Part shown: one piece after another, positions 41,089 to 49,913 of the stretch
Position numbering within the stretch: position 1 is the stretch's first letter
Layout: each line of letters begins with the position of its first letter
Assembly (NCBI GenBank): GCA_964470915.1
Contig: CAYYEM010000001.1
Coordinates: forward strand, 1 to 64,000
From: CAYPXN01 sp964470915
GTDB lineage: Bacteria > UBA10199 > JADFYH01
DNA: 64,000 bases
Direction: 5' to 3'
Translations under genes and position numbers: made by a program
The notes under the pieces: model-generated
What the model saw: the letters and a program-made list of their open reading frames with translations, nothing else
Told to the model about the DNA's origin: nothing
The model's database searches: none

Positions 41089-42192
41089 TCAAGATTTTGA
41101 AGTCTCTGATCCTGAAGATTGGGTTCGACGATAAGCTGTTTCAAGTTCTTCTCGATCAGGTGCATATTCCTTGGCAGTATCCAAATCAATTAAGCCTGCC
41201 TTGATTAAATTCACTAAACTTTGAGTCATGGTCATCATGCCGGTAGTAGCTTGTCCACTCTGCATTTGAGCATATATTTGATGGGTTTTTCCTTCACGAA
41301 TCAAATTTCGAATCGCGTAATTCGGAAAGAGCATTTCGAGTGCTAAACGTCGCCCCCCATTTTTAACTGGGAGTAACTGCTGACACAAAATAGCTTCCAA
41401 AATAAAAGCTAATTGAGATCTTACTTGAGGTTGCTGGGTAGGTGGAAAAACGTCGATGATACGATCGATGGTTTGCACCGCTGAGTTGGTGTGAAGAGTG
41501 GCAAATACTAAGTGTCCTGTTTCAGCAGTGGTAATGGCAGCTTGCATGGTTTCAAGATCTCGCATTTCTCCTACTAGAACGATATCAGGATCTTGCCTGA
41601 GAATATATTTGAGTGCTGTTTGAAATGTTTCGGTATGTTGTCCAACTTCTCGTTGGTGGACCATACATTTGCCATGATTGAATACATATTCGATCGGATC
41701 TTCGACCGTGATGAGATGCTCTTCACGGCTTTGATTGATTTGATCCAAAATCGAAGCAATAGTGGTTGACTTTCCTGAACCCGTTGCGCCTGTCACCAGA
41801 ATTAAACCATTAGGGCGTTGAGCGAGCTCCTTTACTTTGGGGGGCAAGTATAAGGTTTCGGGACTTGGGATTTTCCAGGGAAGTGCTCGAAAAGCCCCTG
41901 CTGCGGAGTCTTTTTCAAGATAAACGTTGGCCCGAAAACGAGATAAGTCCTTGACACCAAATGAGAAATCAATCTCATGGCGGGATTCGAATTTCTCTCG
42001 AAGCCCCTCACTTGCAAACTCAAAACAAAGCTTTTTAGCCTCCTCAACGCTAATAGGCTCTTCTCCTTCTACAGCTCTTAACACCCCATCAATTCTCATA
42101 CGGGGAGGGGTCAGCGCTGAAATATGGAGGTCACTTCCATTTTTTTTGACTAATTCTGTGAGTAAACCTTGCAGACTACGGGGTGTAGACAT
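41089..42192 (-). CDS. pilT: Type IV pilus retraction ATPase
   Basis: A 367-residue PilT, the hexameric ATPase that depolymerises pili for twitching. Start MSTPRSLQGLLTELVKKNGS, then DLHISALTPPRMRIDG, is the PilT N-domain. Catalytic landmarks: Walker A ILVTGATGSGKSTTIASILD near residue 135, Asp box/Walker B DPDIVLVGEMRDLETMQAAI near 200, and the His box ETGHLVFATLHTNSA near 220; QQLLPVKNGGRRLALEML and the AIRNLIREGKTHQI motif, needed for retraction in this family, are present. AGGAG precedes the ATG. It is divergent from pilB. The C-terminal tail (RTQSSGSETSKS) is disordered. Confidence 0.95.
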   Translation of the reverse strand: MSTPRSLQGLLTELVKKNGSDLHISALTPPRMRIDGVLRAVEGEEPISVEEAKKLCFEFASEGLREKFESRHEIDFSFGVKDLSRFRANVYLEKDSAAGAFRALPWKIPSPETLYLPPKVKELAQRPNGLILVTGATGSGKSTTIASILDQINQSREEHLITVEDPIEYVFNHGKCMVHQREVGQHTETFQTALKYILRQDPDIVLVGEMRDLETMQAAITTAETGHLVFATLHTNSAVQTIDRIIDVFPPTQQPQVRSQLAFILEAILCQQLLPVKNGGRRLALEMLFPNYAIRNLIREGKTHQIYAQMQSGQATTGMMTMTQSLVNLIKAGLIDLDTAKEYAPDREELETAYRRTQSSGSETSKS

Positions 42193-42413
42193 GTTAACTC
42201 CTGTTAAAACATGTTAAATTACATATACTTGCTTAGTTTAAACTGCCTTCTTACTGTTTACAAGCTTTTGTCTATGCGATATCATTATAATATTAAGCAT
42301 TTCGTTTTTGAGGAATAAAAATCTTTTTTCCGAAGGGAAGAAAAATACATGGAATGCTAAAAGAGTGAGTTTTGTACAAAAATTCTTTATCTGAATGAGG
42401 GAGGGTGCACTTC
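42193..42413. promoter_or_regulatory. Divergent pilT/pilB promoter region
   Basis: Contains a perfect TATAAT at 42286-42291 oriented to pilB, with no strong -35 at the usual distance. Two near-identical ACATGTTAA words occur near 42190 and 42210 at the pilT start. GAGGGAGG (42397-42404) is the pilB ribosome-binding site. No sigma-54 motif is evident. Confidence 0.45.
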
Positions 42414-44111
42414 ATGCTTTCGGCTGAGGTGTTCGAAAAAATTACACGAGGCTTGGGTCAAGAAATGCTCAGTCAAGGCTTGATTACTAAAGATCAACTT
42501 GTCGCGGCAGAAAATACCCAACACACCTTAGGAGGGGATCTTTCCCATATTTTGGTCCAAAAGGGTTTTATTCGTGAAAATGAAATGCTGAATTTCTTTT
42601 CTGGAATTTTACATTGGCCTTTGGTGGACTTGGCAAAATATTCCCCTGAAAAACATTTGCTTCGTTATGTACCTTTTCATTTTGCGAAAAAGTTTTGTGT
42701 AGTGCCTTATTCTTTTCAAGACAACACTTTGACTCTTGCGATTGCTGAACCTAGCAATATTCAAAATATTGAAGAATCACTAAATCATGCTTCTTTGCAG
42801 TTTGATTATGTGATTGCTCCTAAACGACAAATTGAAAAAGTTATTTCAGATCATTATCAACTTTTGAAAACGGTGACGGCAAGTGCTGCTAAAGTTGAAA
42901 TTGTAAACGAAGAAAAAAAACATCAAGTAGAAGCAGGTAAAAAAGCAGAAGAACTTGCTGTATCGGTAGGGGCTGTTGAAGCAGTCAATGCCATTTTAGA
43001 TGTTGCTCATCGCGAACAAGCCAGCGACATCCATATTGAACCCCAAGAAAATTATATTCGCGTCCGTTTGCGTATCGACGGAGTTTTAGAAGAGAAGATG
43101 ATTCTCTCCCACAAAATGCTTTTGCCAGTAGTGTCTCGGGTGAAAATTATTTCTGGGATGAATATTGCTGAGAAAAGAGCTCCACAAGATGGGCGTTTAA
43201 CTCTACGTATTTCAGGTGAAATGATTGATTGTCGTACTTCAAGTTATCCGACAGTTCATGGAGAGAAAATTGTTATTCGTTTACTTCGAAAAGGAGCTCT
43301 TAAAAAACTCGAACAATTAGGTATGTATCCTCACGATGCTGAAACTTTCAAATCTTGGGTAAAACGTCCTCATGGTTTAATTTTTGTAACGGGTCCTACA
43401 GGTTCGGGAAAATCCACAACACTATATTCGGCACTTCAGATTCTCAATTCCATCGAACGAAATATTATGTCGATTGAAGACCCCGTTGAAAACGAAATCG
43501 CGGGTGTGAACCAAGCTCAATTAAACAATAAAGCAAATATTACTTTTGCCTCTGCCATGCGGAGTATGTTGCGCCAAGATCCAGATGTGATCATGGTGGG
43601 AGAAGTTCGTGATCCTGAAACTGCAGAGATGGCACTAAGAGCTGCACTCACAGGGCATTTAGTGATGTCTACGCTGCATACGAATACAGCAGTGGGAGCT
43701 GTTTCTCGATTGATCAACTTAGGCATTCCCCCCTTTCTACTTTCTGCTGCTTTGGTGGGTGTGTTGGGCCAAAGATTGGTTCGAAAAATTTGTCCTAACT
43801 GTAGCGAAGCTTACACCGACTCAGAAAATCATGCCAAAGTATTAGGTTTGCCTGAAGGATGCAAAAGCGCTTTTGGCAAAGGTTGTGAAGCTTGTCGCAA
43901 GACAGGTTATGTGTCGCGTATTGGGATTTTTGAACTTTTTACAGTGAACGAGGATGTTAGAAAATTAATTGAAAATGGATCCACCGACGAAGCGATTTTA
44001 GAAGAAATTAAAAAGAAGGGCTATGTGCCCATGATCGAAGATGGACGGAAAAAAATTCTCGAGGGACAAACGACGATGAGCGAAGTTCTTCGAGTGACGG
44101 AGACTTTCTAA
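42414..44111 (+). CDS. pilB: Type IV pilus assembly ATPase
   Basis: A 565-residue PilB/GspE-family extension ATPase. ATG 42414 is preferred to an in-frame GTG at 42405 by spacing to GAGGGAGG. The N-terminal MshEN-type domain (LGQEMLSQGLITKDQLVAAE, FFSGILHWPLVDL) binds regulators such as c-di-GMP in some relatives. The ATPase core has ASDIHIEPQENYIRVRLRID, Walker A VTGPTGSGKSTTLYSALQIL near 328, Asp box SIEDPVENEIAGVNQ, Walker B DPDVIMVGEVRDPETAEM near 390 and the His box TGHLVMSTLHTNTA. The tetracysteine zinc motif ICPNCSEAYTD...GCEACRKTGY is present. It starts the pilus operon, 1 bp before pilC. Confidence 0.95.
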   Translation: MLSAEVFEKITRGLGQEMLSQGLITKDQLVAAENTQHTLGGDLSHILVQKGFIRENEMLNFFSGILHWPLVDLAKYSPEKHLLRYVPFHFAKKFCVVPYSFQDNTLTLAIAEPSNIQNIEESLNHASLQFDYVIAPKRQIEKVISDHYQLLKTVTASAAKVEIVNEEKKHQVEAGKKAEELAVSVGAVEAVNAILDVAHREQASDIHIEPQENYIRVRLRIDGVLEEKMILSHKMLLPVVSRVKIISGMNIAEKRAPQDGRLTLRISGEMIDCRTSSYPTVHGEKIVIRLLRKGALKKLEQLGMYPHDAETFKSWVKRPHGLIFVTGPTGSGKSTTLYSALQILNSIERNIMSIEDPVENEIAGVNQAQLNNKANITFASAMRSMLRQDPDVIMVGEVRDPETAEMALRAALTGHLVMSTLHTNTAVGAVSRLINLGIPPFLLSAALVGVLGQRLVRKICPNCSEAYTDSENHAKVLGLPEGCKSAFGKGCEACRKTGYVSRIGIFELFTVNEDVRKLIENGSTDEAILEEIKKKGYVPMIEDGRKKILEGQTTMSEVLRVTETF

Positions 44112-44112
44112 T

Positions 44113-45488
44113 ATGCAAATGGCCTATAAGGCATATGATCCTAAAGGTGGCGTGATTCGCGGAATCATTGAGGGAGAAAATCAACGCGAAATCATGCAGT
44201 CCATGAAGCAGCGAGGCTTTCGTATTGTTCAACTCACTCCTGCTTCAAAAGGAATGGCTGGCATTGAAGCCAAGTTGCTCAACTTTTTTCCACCTGTTAA
44301 AACAGAAGAGCTCATTGTTTTTACACGTCAGTTTCATACACTTTTCAAAGCTGGACTCAGCATGGATGTCTTGCTCTCGACTCTCACTAAGCAGACTCAG
44401 AACAAATATCTTCAGCAAGCATTGATGAGCATTCAAAGTGATATTCAAAGCGGGACTTCTCTCGCAAAATCTTTTTCAAAACATCCACGGATTTTTAATA
44501 AGCTCTACACTAGTATGCTGCTTGCGGGAGAAGAAGCAGGTATTTTAGAACAAGTTTTAGGTGAATTGGTGAGCGTGCTTGAGAAAGACGACAGACTCAA
44601 AAGAGAAGTTTCATCTGCTACTTTGTATCNNNNNNNNNNNNNNNNNNNNNNNNNNNNNNNNNNNNNNNNNNNNNNNNNNNNNNNNNNNNNNNNNNNNNNN
44701 NNNNNNNNNNNNNNNNNNNNNNNNNNNNNGTGCTTGAGAAAGACGACAGACTCAAAAGAGAAGTTTCATCTGCTACTTTGTATCCTAAAATTGTGATTGG
44801 GGTCATGTGTATTTCACTTTATGTCATGATGACATTTGTTATTCCCAAGTTTGCTTCGTTCTACGACAAATTCCAAGCAGAACTCCCTTTACCTACCAGA
44901 ATTCTGATGGCTTCCAGCGATTTCGCCACAAATTATTGGTATGTAGTATTGGTTATGATTGCTTTTGTGGTTTGGACGTTTAGGCGCTGGGTAAATTCTC
45001 CTCATGGAAGATTAAAGTGGGATTTGCAAAAACTCCGTTTTCCTATTTTCGGAAATCTCTTTCAAAAAATTGCAATGGCAAGATTTGGTCATTTGTTTTC
45101 AGCACTGTATCGAAGCGGTCTTCCTTTGGTGAGAAGTTTTGAAGTGCTTTCTCAAGTGATTGGTAACGAGGCTTATGCAAGAGAAATCAGCCGCTTTCGA
45201 GAAGGTCTTCTAAAAGGAAAAACGATTGCAGAAGTGATGAGACAATCCAAAATCTTTTCGGTGATTATGATTGAAACAACCGCCATCGGTGAACAATCCG
45301 GTAACCTTGATAATATGCTTTCTTCGATGGCTAGCCATTTTGATTTGGAAATTAGTCATATTACTAAAAACATGACAACGCTTTTGGAACCCATTTTACT
45401 TTGTTTGATGTTTGGTATGGTGACGCTTATGGCTCTGGGTATTTTCCTGCCGATGTGGAACATGTCCAAGGCCGTAATGGGTCATTAG
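44113..45488 (+). CDS. pilC: Type IV pilus inner-membrane platform protein, split only by an assembly gap
   Basis: PilC/GspF platform protein. The 100-N gap at 44630-44729 is bordered by identical 55-bp copies; removing one copy gives 1221 bp in frame, 406 residues, the normal PilC length. Features: N-terminal YKAYDPKGGVIRGIIEGENQ, first T2SSF domain with FTRQFHTLFKAGLSMDVLLS and LLAGEEAGILEQVLGEL, transmembrane segment IVIGVMCISLYVMMTFVIPKF, a second T2SSF domain with FGHLFSALYRSGLPLVRSFE and ETTAIGEQSGNLDNMLSSM, and a C-terminal pair of helices (LLEPILLCLMFGMVTLMALG). It links the PilB motor to the pilin. Four bases separate it from pilB. Confidence 0.93.
44630..44729. other. 100-N gap; flanks are a 55-bp overlap
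   Basis: Bases 44575-44629 equal 44730-44784 exactly (55 bp), again matching an unmerged k=55 contig junction inside pilC. No sequence is likely to be missing. Confidence 0.93.
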
Positions 45489-45506
45489 AGCAAAGAAGGA
45501 GGGCCT

Positions 45507-45536
45507 ATGAAAAAAGAGTTTTTTAATTCGGTGTAG
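45507..45536 (+). CDS. Nine-residue leader peptide upstream of pilA
   Basis: ATG 45507 has an excellent ribosome-binding site (AGAAGGAGG, 4 nt away) and encodes only MKKEFFNSV before TAG. It lies between pilC and pilA, followed at once by a hairpin (45537-45557). A short translated leader could tune pilA expression, or be a relic of a displaced prepilin start. Not confirmable by sequence alone. Confidence 0.4.
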   Translation: MKKEFFNSV

Positions 45537-45557
45537 GATCGATCGGGAAGATCGATC
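45537..45557 (+). promoter_or_regulatory. Hairpin in the pilA leader
   Basis: GATCGATC-GGGAA-GATCGATC is a perfect 8-bp stem right after the nine-codon leader stop, 43 bp before the pilA start. No T-run follows, so it is not an ordinary terminator; it may protect or regulate pilA mRNA. Confidence 0.55.
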
Positions 45558-45600
45558 GTACGTGGGATTAACCAACAAATGAACATAAAGGGAGGTTCAT

Positions 45601-46065
45601 ATGAATAAGGGGAAAAATAAACACTCAAAGTCACAAAAGGGTTTTACCATGATCGAATTGATCTTGGTTATCACCGTTTTGGGTATATTAGCCGTCATGG
45701 CTCTGCCGAGCTTTTATGATGTAAGCTCCAGCGCCAAAACATCAGCGCGTGATGGGGTGATCGGGGCTGTAAAAGGTGGTATTAATATGTACCGTGCAAA
45801 TGCTTTAACAGCTGGTACCACACCCGTTGTTCCTGCAACATTGGATGCAACTGCTATCGGTCCATGTGCCACTGCAACACCTTGCTTCGGAAACGTGTTG
45901 CAAGATTCCATTACTTCTTCCAATTGGTGTACAACAGGTACAGGTCTTGTTTATCGATGGGCTCCTACAGCGTTTGCTGCAGGTGCTTGTGCAGCAGCTG
46001 CAGGAACTACCACTACTTGTACTTACAATGCGGCAACAGGAGCTCACTCTTGCGTAGCTGATTAA
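45601..46065 (+). CDS. pilA: Type IV pilin (major prepilin)
   Basis: A 154-residue prepilin. The basic leader MNKGKNKHSKSQKG is followed by the prepilin-peptidase site G|FTMIELILVITVLGILAV, in which Glu5 of the mature protein is present, and by the hydrophobic assembly helix. The rest is a small globular domain rich in Ala and Thr with cysteine pairs (GPCATATPCFG, WCTTG, GACAAAAG, TTTCTYN, HSCVAD) that may form disulphides. Its place between pilC and the pilM-N-O genes suggests the main pilus subunit. GGGAGG precedes the ATG. A strong hairpin follows the stop. Confidence 0.9.
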   Translation: MNKGKNKHSKSQKGFTMIELILVITVLGILAVMALPSFYDVSSSAKTSARDGVIGAVKGGINMYRANALTAGTTPVVPATLDATAIGPCATATPCFGNVLQDSITSSNWCTTGTGLVYRWAPTAFAAGACAAAAGTTTTCTYNAATGAHSCVAD

Positions 46066-46077
46066 TAGTTAGAGGGT

Positions 46078-46109
46078 CTAGAGGCATCCCATTTATGGGA
46101 TGCCTCTAG
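46078..46109 (+). promoter_or_regulatory. 15-bp perfect hairpin downstream of pilA
   Basis: CTAGAGGCATCCCAT and ATGGGATGCCTCTAG are exact inverted copies with a two-base loop. It lacks a T-run (AAATCCC follows), so it is more likely a partial terminator or an mRNA 3'-end stabiliser that keeps pilA more abundant than the assembly genes downstream. Confidence 0.75.
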
Positions 46110-46184
46110 GAAATCCCTTGTTTACATGAAGGTGATAGCTGGGGGGCGACATGCAGCCCCTTATGATTTATTAAAGGGGGAGAT

Positions 46185-46832
46185 GTGCAGCTACCGGATG
46201 TAAAAAACTTGATTTCTAAAATCCCACTTCAAAATAAGCGGGTGGGTATTCTTGTTGTTCTGATTTTGGTTTTGCTGCTTTTTTTTGGTATCCAAAAGTT
46301 TTGGATGGGAGGAGCTAAAACAAAATTAGTGGTAGGAGCTAATCCGGATAGCAATGGTGAAATTCAAGAAATTATTAAGAGAACTTCCTTTTTAGTGAAT
46401 GCTGGGAAATTTGAACAAGGGATTGTGATTTTAAATGAGACTCTCCAAAAATATCCCAATCAAAAAGATGTGCTTTTACAATTAGGCATTGCCCATCGCA
46501 AGGCAAAATCTTATTTGCAATCAGAACAGATTTATCAACAAGCCCTTCAATTTTATCCAGAGTGTTTGGAATGTATGAATAATCTGGCTGTAACGGTGAT
46601 GATGAATGGAAATGTCGAAAGATCCATTGCTCTATTAGATGTGGTTAGCCAAAAGAAGCCCGATTATCCGGAAGGTCATTTTAATCTCGCGGTTGCTTAT
46701 GAAAAAACCGGACAAATTAAAAATGCAGTCGCTTCCTATCAGCGTTATCTTCAATTAGTGGCTTCGAATGATTCTCGCCAAGAACCTGCCATGGCAAGAG
46801 AGCGGGTACGTCGTTTACAAGAAGGAATGTGA
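46185..46832 (+). CDS. TPR-containing pilus protein (PilF-like)
   Basis: A 215-residue protein with one N-terminal membrane segment (VGILVVLILVLLLFFGIQKF) and then about four TPR units, e.g. KFEQGIVILNETLQKYPNQK, YLQSEQIYQQALQFYPECLE, NVERSIALLDVVSQKKPDYP and YEKTGQIKNAVASYQRYLQL. Position in the pilus operon suggests a PilF/PilW- or Tgl-like role in secretin or platform assembly, although it is not a lipoprotein. It starts at GTG 46185 after AAAGGGGGAG. The gap before it holds a hairpin similar to the last block of element E. Confidence 0.75.
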   Translation: MQLPDVKNLISKIPLQNKRVGILVVLILVLLLFFGIQKFWMGGAKTKLVVGANPDSNGEIQEIIKRTSFLVNAGKFEQGIVILNETLQKYPNQKDVLLQLGIAHRKAKSYLQSEQIYQQALQFYPECLECMNNLAVTVMMNGNVERSIALLDVVSQKKPDYPEGHFNLAVAYEKTGQIKNAVASYQRYLQLVASNDSRQEPAMARERVRRLQEGM

Positions 46833-46835
46833 TTT

Positions 46836-47741
46836 ATGAAAATAGATACCTTGTTTGAGCAAAAGGGAATCGTTGAAAAATCTTTTAACCTTTATGAAAA
46901 GAGCATAAAATTTGCACATGTAAAGCAGGAGGGTTCTCTCTTTCAAATATTAGATCTGAAAGAGATTCCACTCAATAATTCTGAAAAAGTTTTTTTGCAA
47001 ATGGCTTTTCAAAAATTAGGAATAGATTCCAAAACACCTATTGTGACCAATATTGAAGATCAAAAAATTTTAGTTAAAAAAATTTTTATTCCTCCCATGG
47101 GTGAAGGAGAAGTTTTGGAAGCATTGCGTTTTCAATTTATTGAAGAAACCCAGAGCACTCAAGAAATGGAAGTCCGTTTTGAGAAAATTCCAGAAGAAAA
47201 TGAAGACGGAATGCAGGGGTTTATTGTTTATGGCTTGACACAGGAACAGGTTGGGGAATCTAGAAAAAATTATAAAGAGTGGGGCTTGAATATTGTAGCT
47301 GCAGAGCCTCTCGCTACCAGTTTGGCTGCGATGACTGAGCTGTTTGAAGAATCCTCTGATAAAATTAGAGGAATTCTTTATAAAGAAGGGAAGAAGTCAA
47401 TTTTTGTGGGATTAAAAGGGACACAACTGCAAGCGAGTAAGAGCTTAGGAAATCGCCAGACTGAAGAAGAGGCACCCACAGATTGGGTGATAGAATTCCA
47501 GCAAGCCATTGATGAGTTTTTGTTGCAAGAAAAAGTATCTGTGATGGAGGAAGTTCTTTTGGCAGGGACTTGGAGCCCCGAGGAAAAAGAGAAAATATTG
47601 ATGACCTTAGGTATTCCCTGTCGTTTTTTAGGTGAAGGTGATTTGAGTCAGTTTGTTTTTCTGACTCCAGATTTAAAGGAAAAATTCAGGCAATTTATTC
47701 CAGAAATTAGCCTGGCTATTTTCCCTAAGGCCATTACATGA
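46836..47741 (+). CDS. pilM: PilM/GspL-like actin-fold assembly protein
   Basis: A 301-residue soluble protein occupying the pilM place. The fold is inferred: N-terminal IKFAHVKQEGSLFQILDLKE, KILVKKIFIPPMGEGEVLEA and RFQFIEETQSTQEMEVRFEK follow the usual PilM/GspL pattern of actin-like subdomains, and WGLNIVAAEPLATSLAAM resembles its nucleotide-binding helix region. Sequence conservation is low, so the assignment depends mostly on the gene order. In pili, PilM binds the cytoplasmic tail of PilN. It overlaps pilN by 4 bp. Confidence 0.72.
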   Translation: MKIDTLFEQKGIVEKSFNLYEKSIKFAHVKQEGSLFQILDLKEIPLNNSEKVFLQMAFQKLGIDSKTPIVTNIEDQKILVKKIFIPPMGEGEVLEALRFQFIEETQSTQEMEVRFEKIPEENEDGMQGFIVYGLTQEQVGESRKNYKEWGLNIVAAEPLATSLAAMTELFEESSDKIRGILYKEGKKSIFVGLKGTQLQASKSLGNRQTEEEAPTDWVIEFQQAIDEFLLQEKVSVMEEVLLAGTWSPEEKEKILMTLGIPCRFLGEGDLSQFVFLTPDLKEKFRQFIPEISLAIFPKAIT

Positions 47742-48274
47742 CGATTAGAATTAATTTTTTAAAGGAACAAAAGAAGGGCTTAAGCTATCAGAAAATGCTG
47801 ATTCTTACCGGAGTTCTGATAGGTGCTTTGTTTTTATTGATTGGGGTTCAATATTATCGAGCTTGGGCAGCGGAAAATCGTTTAGAGGAATTAGAAGGAC
47901 AAATTGACCTGATTAAGGCTGCACAAGGAATTAAAGATGGCAAAGGCGGAGGAGACAAAGCCCAGCTCAGTCCAGTAGAAATGGTCATTGTTTCTTTGGT
48001 GAATGAACCTCCTTGGGCAGAAATGTTAGAAGTGATGTCCAAATCTATTTCAGAAGGGATATGGCTCGAACAAGTGAGTGGAGAGAGTAAAGAAGGTGGC
48101 TTAATTACGATTGAGGGGACAGCTTATCAAGCTCGCTTGGTTCCTGGCTTTTTAGATCGTTTGAGAAGTTTTAATGTTTTTTCAAAAGTGAGTTTGCTTT
48201 CAAGTGAAGCCGTTTCTAAGGAAATTGATGCTCCCTTGAAATTTAAGGTACAGGCAAAACCGAAGGTAAGATGA
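47738..48274 (+). CDS. pilN: PilN-like inner-membrane protein
   Basis: A 178-residue bitopic protein. MTIRINFLKEQKKGLSYQKM keeps the INFL cytoplasmic motif by which PilN binds PilM, followed by one membrane helix (ILTGVLIGALFLLIGVQYY), a coiled-coil segment (RLEELEGQIDLIKAAQGI) and a ferredoxin-like periplasmic domain (WLEQVSGESKEGGLITIEGT). A Gly/Lys-rich turn KDGKGGGDKAQ interrupts the coil. It overlaps pilM and pilO by 4 bp each, so the three are translationally coupled. Confidence 0.82.
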   Translation: MTIRINFLKEQKKGLSYQKMLILTGVLIGALFLLIGVQYYRAWAAENRLEELEGQIDLIKAAQGIKDGKGGGDKAQLSPVEMVIVSLVNEPPWAEMLEVMSKSISEGIWLEQVSGESKEGGLITIEGTAYQARLVPGFLDRLRSFNVFSKVSLLSSEAVSKEIDAPLKFKVQAKPKVR

Positions 48275-49743
48275 AGATAGATGTAAAAAATATTCAGTGG
48301 AATGCAGTGGCCAGTATACGTGAAATGGTCATTTGGGGCCTTATTTTGTGCGTCGTGTTGTTTTTTGGAGCTAAACAATTTTTTTCTCCTCTTTCCAAAA
48401 AAGTAGAAACTGCAAAATCACAGTTGTTAGCGAAACAAATGGAATTAGAAGCCTATAAAAAGTTTCTTAAAGGAGGCAATGCTGCCAACAAAAAGAGTTT
48501 AGAAGGAATGGATGTGAATCGCCAGGCGATGGCGCAAAAAGTAAAAGATGCTTTTGGGAATGTGAATATGTCGCCAGATGTTGTGGTATCTGAAATATTA
48601 AGTGCTCTTACTAATCCTGCTTATGCAAAAGCTGCTTTGTTGGAAAAATTCAACTTTATAGGAGAAAAGAAGCAAGCAGGTTATTCCGAAATGAATCTCG
48701 ATTTGAAACTGACAGGAACTTATAATGGTATTGCTCAATATTTAGAGTTTATAAAAAAACTTCCCTATTTACTTCGTATCGAATCAATTTCAATTCGTAA
48801 TAAAGATGGTCAAAACTCACAAGGCAAAGTGGAAATTGCAGCAAAAGCGGTTTTATATGTTGGAGAGCCAAAAGCGATGGAGGCTATTGCCCAAGCTAAT
48901 TCGAATTCTGATATGGCGACAGATTTATTGGTCGAAATTACAGGAGGTAAGATTGCCAATACTCCTTTTAGTGCAAAACCCCGAGAAATGACGAATTGGT
49001 CGGTCCATGAATTAAAATTAACTTCTACAATGGCTGGAGGTGCTCGCCCAACAGCTTTGATTAATGGTAAAGTATTTACTTTAGGAGAGGAAATTGCAGA
49101 TTTTAGAATTGTAGAAGTAAAACAGCGTGAGGTGATTTTAGAAAGAGGAGATGTTCGGCATGTTTTGAGAATTGATGAAAATGAAATGCCAGGATCAGAA
49201 GATAAAACGGTGCTTACTCAAGCCAATGAGTCTTCGCCTGCAGGAAATCCTTCGGCTGCTTCTGGTGTGCCTCCAGTGCTTTCACAAACGCCATCTTCTG
49301 AAGCAGAAGGAGCAATAGCAAAAGATTCCGCTACAGGAACTGGTGCTGCACCTAAAAATGATGCTGCTGTTTCTTCTGAAGAAGCTATTTCAGGACAGGG
49401 ACAGGGCGGCGGCGGATCTGGTGAAAAAAAAAATGATAATCCATCCTCGTTAGCCATGAAAGAGGGGAGTGGTTCTGGGAGTGGAGCTGCTGAGCAAATT
49501 CCAGATGGTTATACAGCAGAAGAATGGGCCCGACAAAAAGCGAATCCCCATGGAACTTTAAGTGGCGTAGATAGCTCGACGCCTCAAGAAGAGGTGGAAG
49601 CCCAAGCAGAAGAAAAAACAGATACGCCAAGTGATGAAGGAAATCCTAAAAAAGTAAGGTTGGATCCTAATTTGGTAGAAGATGTGGAAGGTGTTCCTTT
49701 TGATGATTTGCAAGAGGTTACTTTAGTCGATTTGGAAGGTTAA
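48271..49743 (+). CDS. pilO: PilO-like protein fused to a PilP-like tail with long acidic linker
   Basis: A 490-residue protein. Residues 1-210 are PilO-like: one membrane helix (EMVIWGLILCVVLFFGAKQF), coiled coil, and a periplasmic ferredoxin-fold (GTYNGIAQYLEFIKKLPYLL, then RIESISIRNKDG). Residues about 235-310 (LKLTSTMAGGARPTALINGK, then FRIVEVKQREVILERGD) match the C-terminal beta-domain of PilP/GspC type. The last 180 residues are Ser/Ala/Gly/Glu-rich low complexity (GQGQGGGGSGEKKNDNPSS). No separate pilP or secretin pilQ gene is in the window, which supports the fusion reading. It closes the operon. Confidence 0.8.
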   Translation: MKIDVKNIQWNAVASIREMVIWGLILCVVLFFGAKQFFSPLSKKVETAKSQLLAKQMELEAYKKFLKGGNAANKKSLEGMDVNRQAMAQKVKDAFGNVNMSPDVVVSEILSALTNPAYAKAALLEKFNFIGEKKQAGYSEMNLDLKLTGTYNGIAQYLEFIKKLPYLLRIESISIRNKDGQNSQGKVEIAAKAVLYVGEPKAMEAIAQANSNSDMATDLLVEITGGKIANTPFSAKPREMTNWSVHELKLTSTMAGGARPTALINGKVFTLGEEIADFRIVEVKQREVILERGDVRHVLRIDENEMPGSEDKTVLTQANESSPAGNPSAASGVPPVLSQTPSSEAEGAIAKDSATGTGAAPKNDAAVSSEEAISGQGQGGGGSGEKKNDNPSSLAMKEGSGSGSGAAEQIPDGYTAEEWARQKANPHGTLSGVDSSTPQEEVEAQAEEKTDTPSDEGNPKKVRLDPNLVEDVEGVPFDDLQEVTLVDLEG

Positions 49744-49758
49744 TTTTGGCATTTAGTA

Positions 49759-49850
49759 TTGGTGTCTGACACGTGTCTGACACCAATGACAGTTCAGTTG
49801 TAAAACTGTCCGTAAATCGGACAGTGAGTGTCCAATTTCCGGACAGTTTT
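49759..49850. repeat. REP-like repeats beside a RAYT transposase gene
   Basis: TTGGTGTC (49759-49766) and GACACCAA (49779-49786) enclose GACACGTGTC, and GTGTCTGACAC is repeated in tandem. Next, ACTGTCCG-TAAAT-CGGACAGT (49805-49825) is a hairpin, and AAAACTGTCCG (49802-49812) also pairs with CGGACAGTTTT (49840-49850), which is followed by further Ts. These are the type of palindromes that accompany REP-associated transposases and may also terminate the pilus operon. Confidence 0.75.
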
Positions 49851-49913
49851 TTGTATCGAGATCAATTATATTTAATCTAAGTCTTGGCATTTATTTTGCT
49901 TTTGAAGAGGCAC

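Noticed and set aside
46136..46166. A third copy of element E before the TPR gene
   Set aside because: Only the terminal hairpin block (GGGGGGCGACATGCAGCCCCTT-like) is present; the other two stems and the gene-end duplication are absent.
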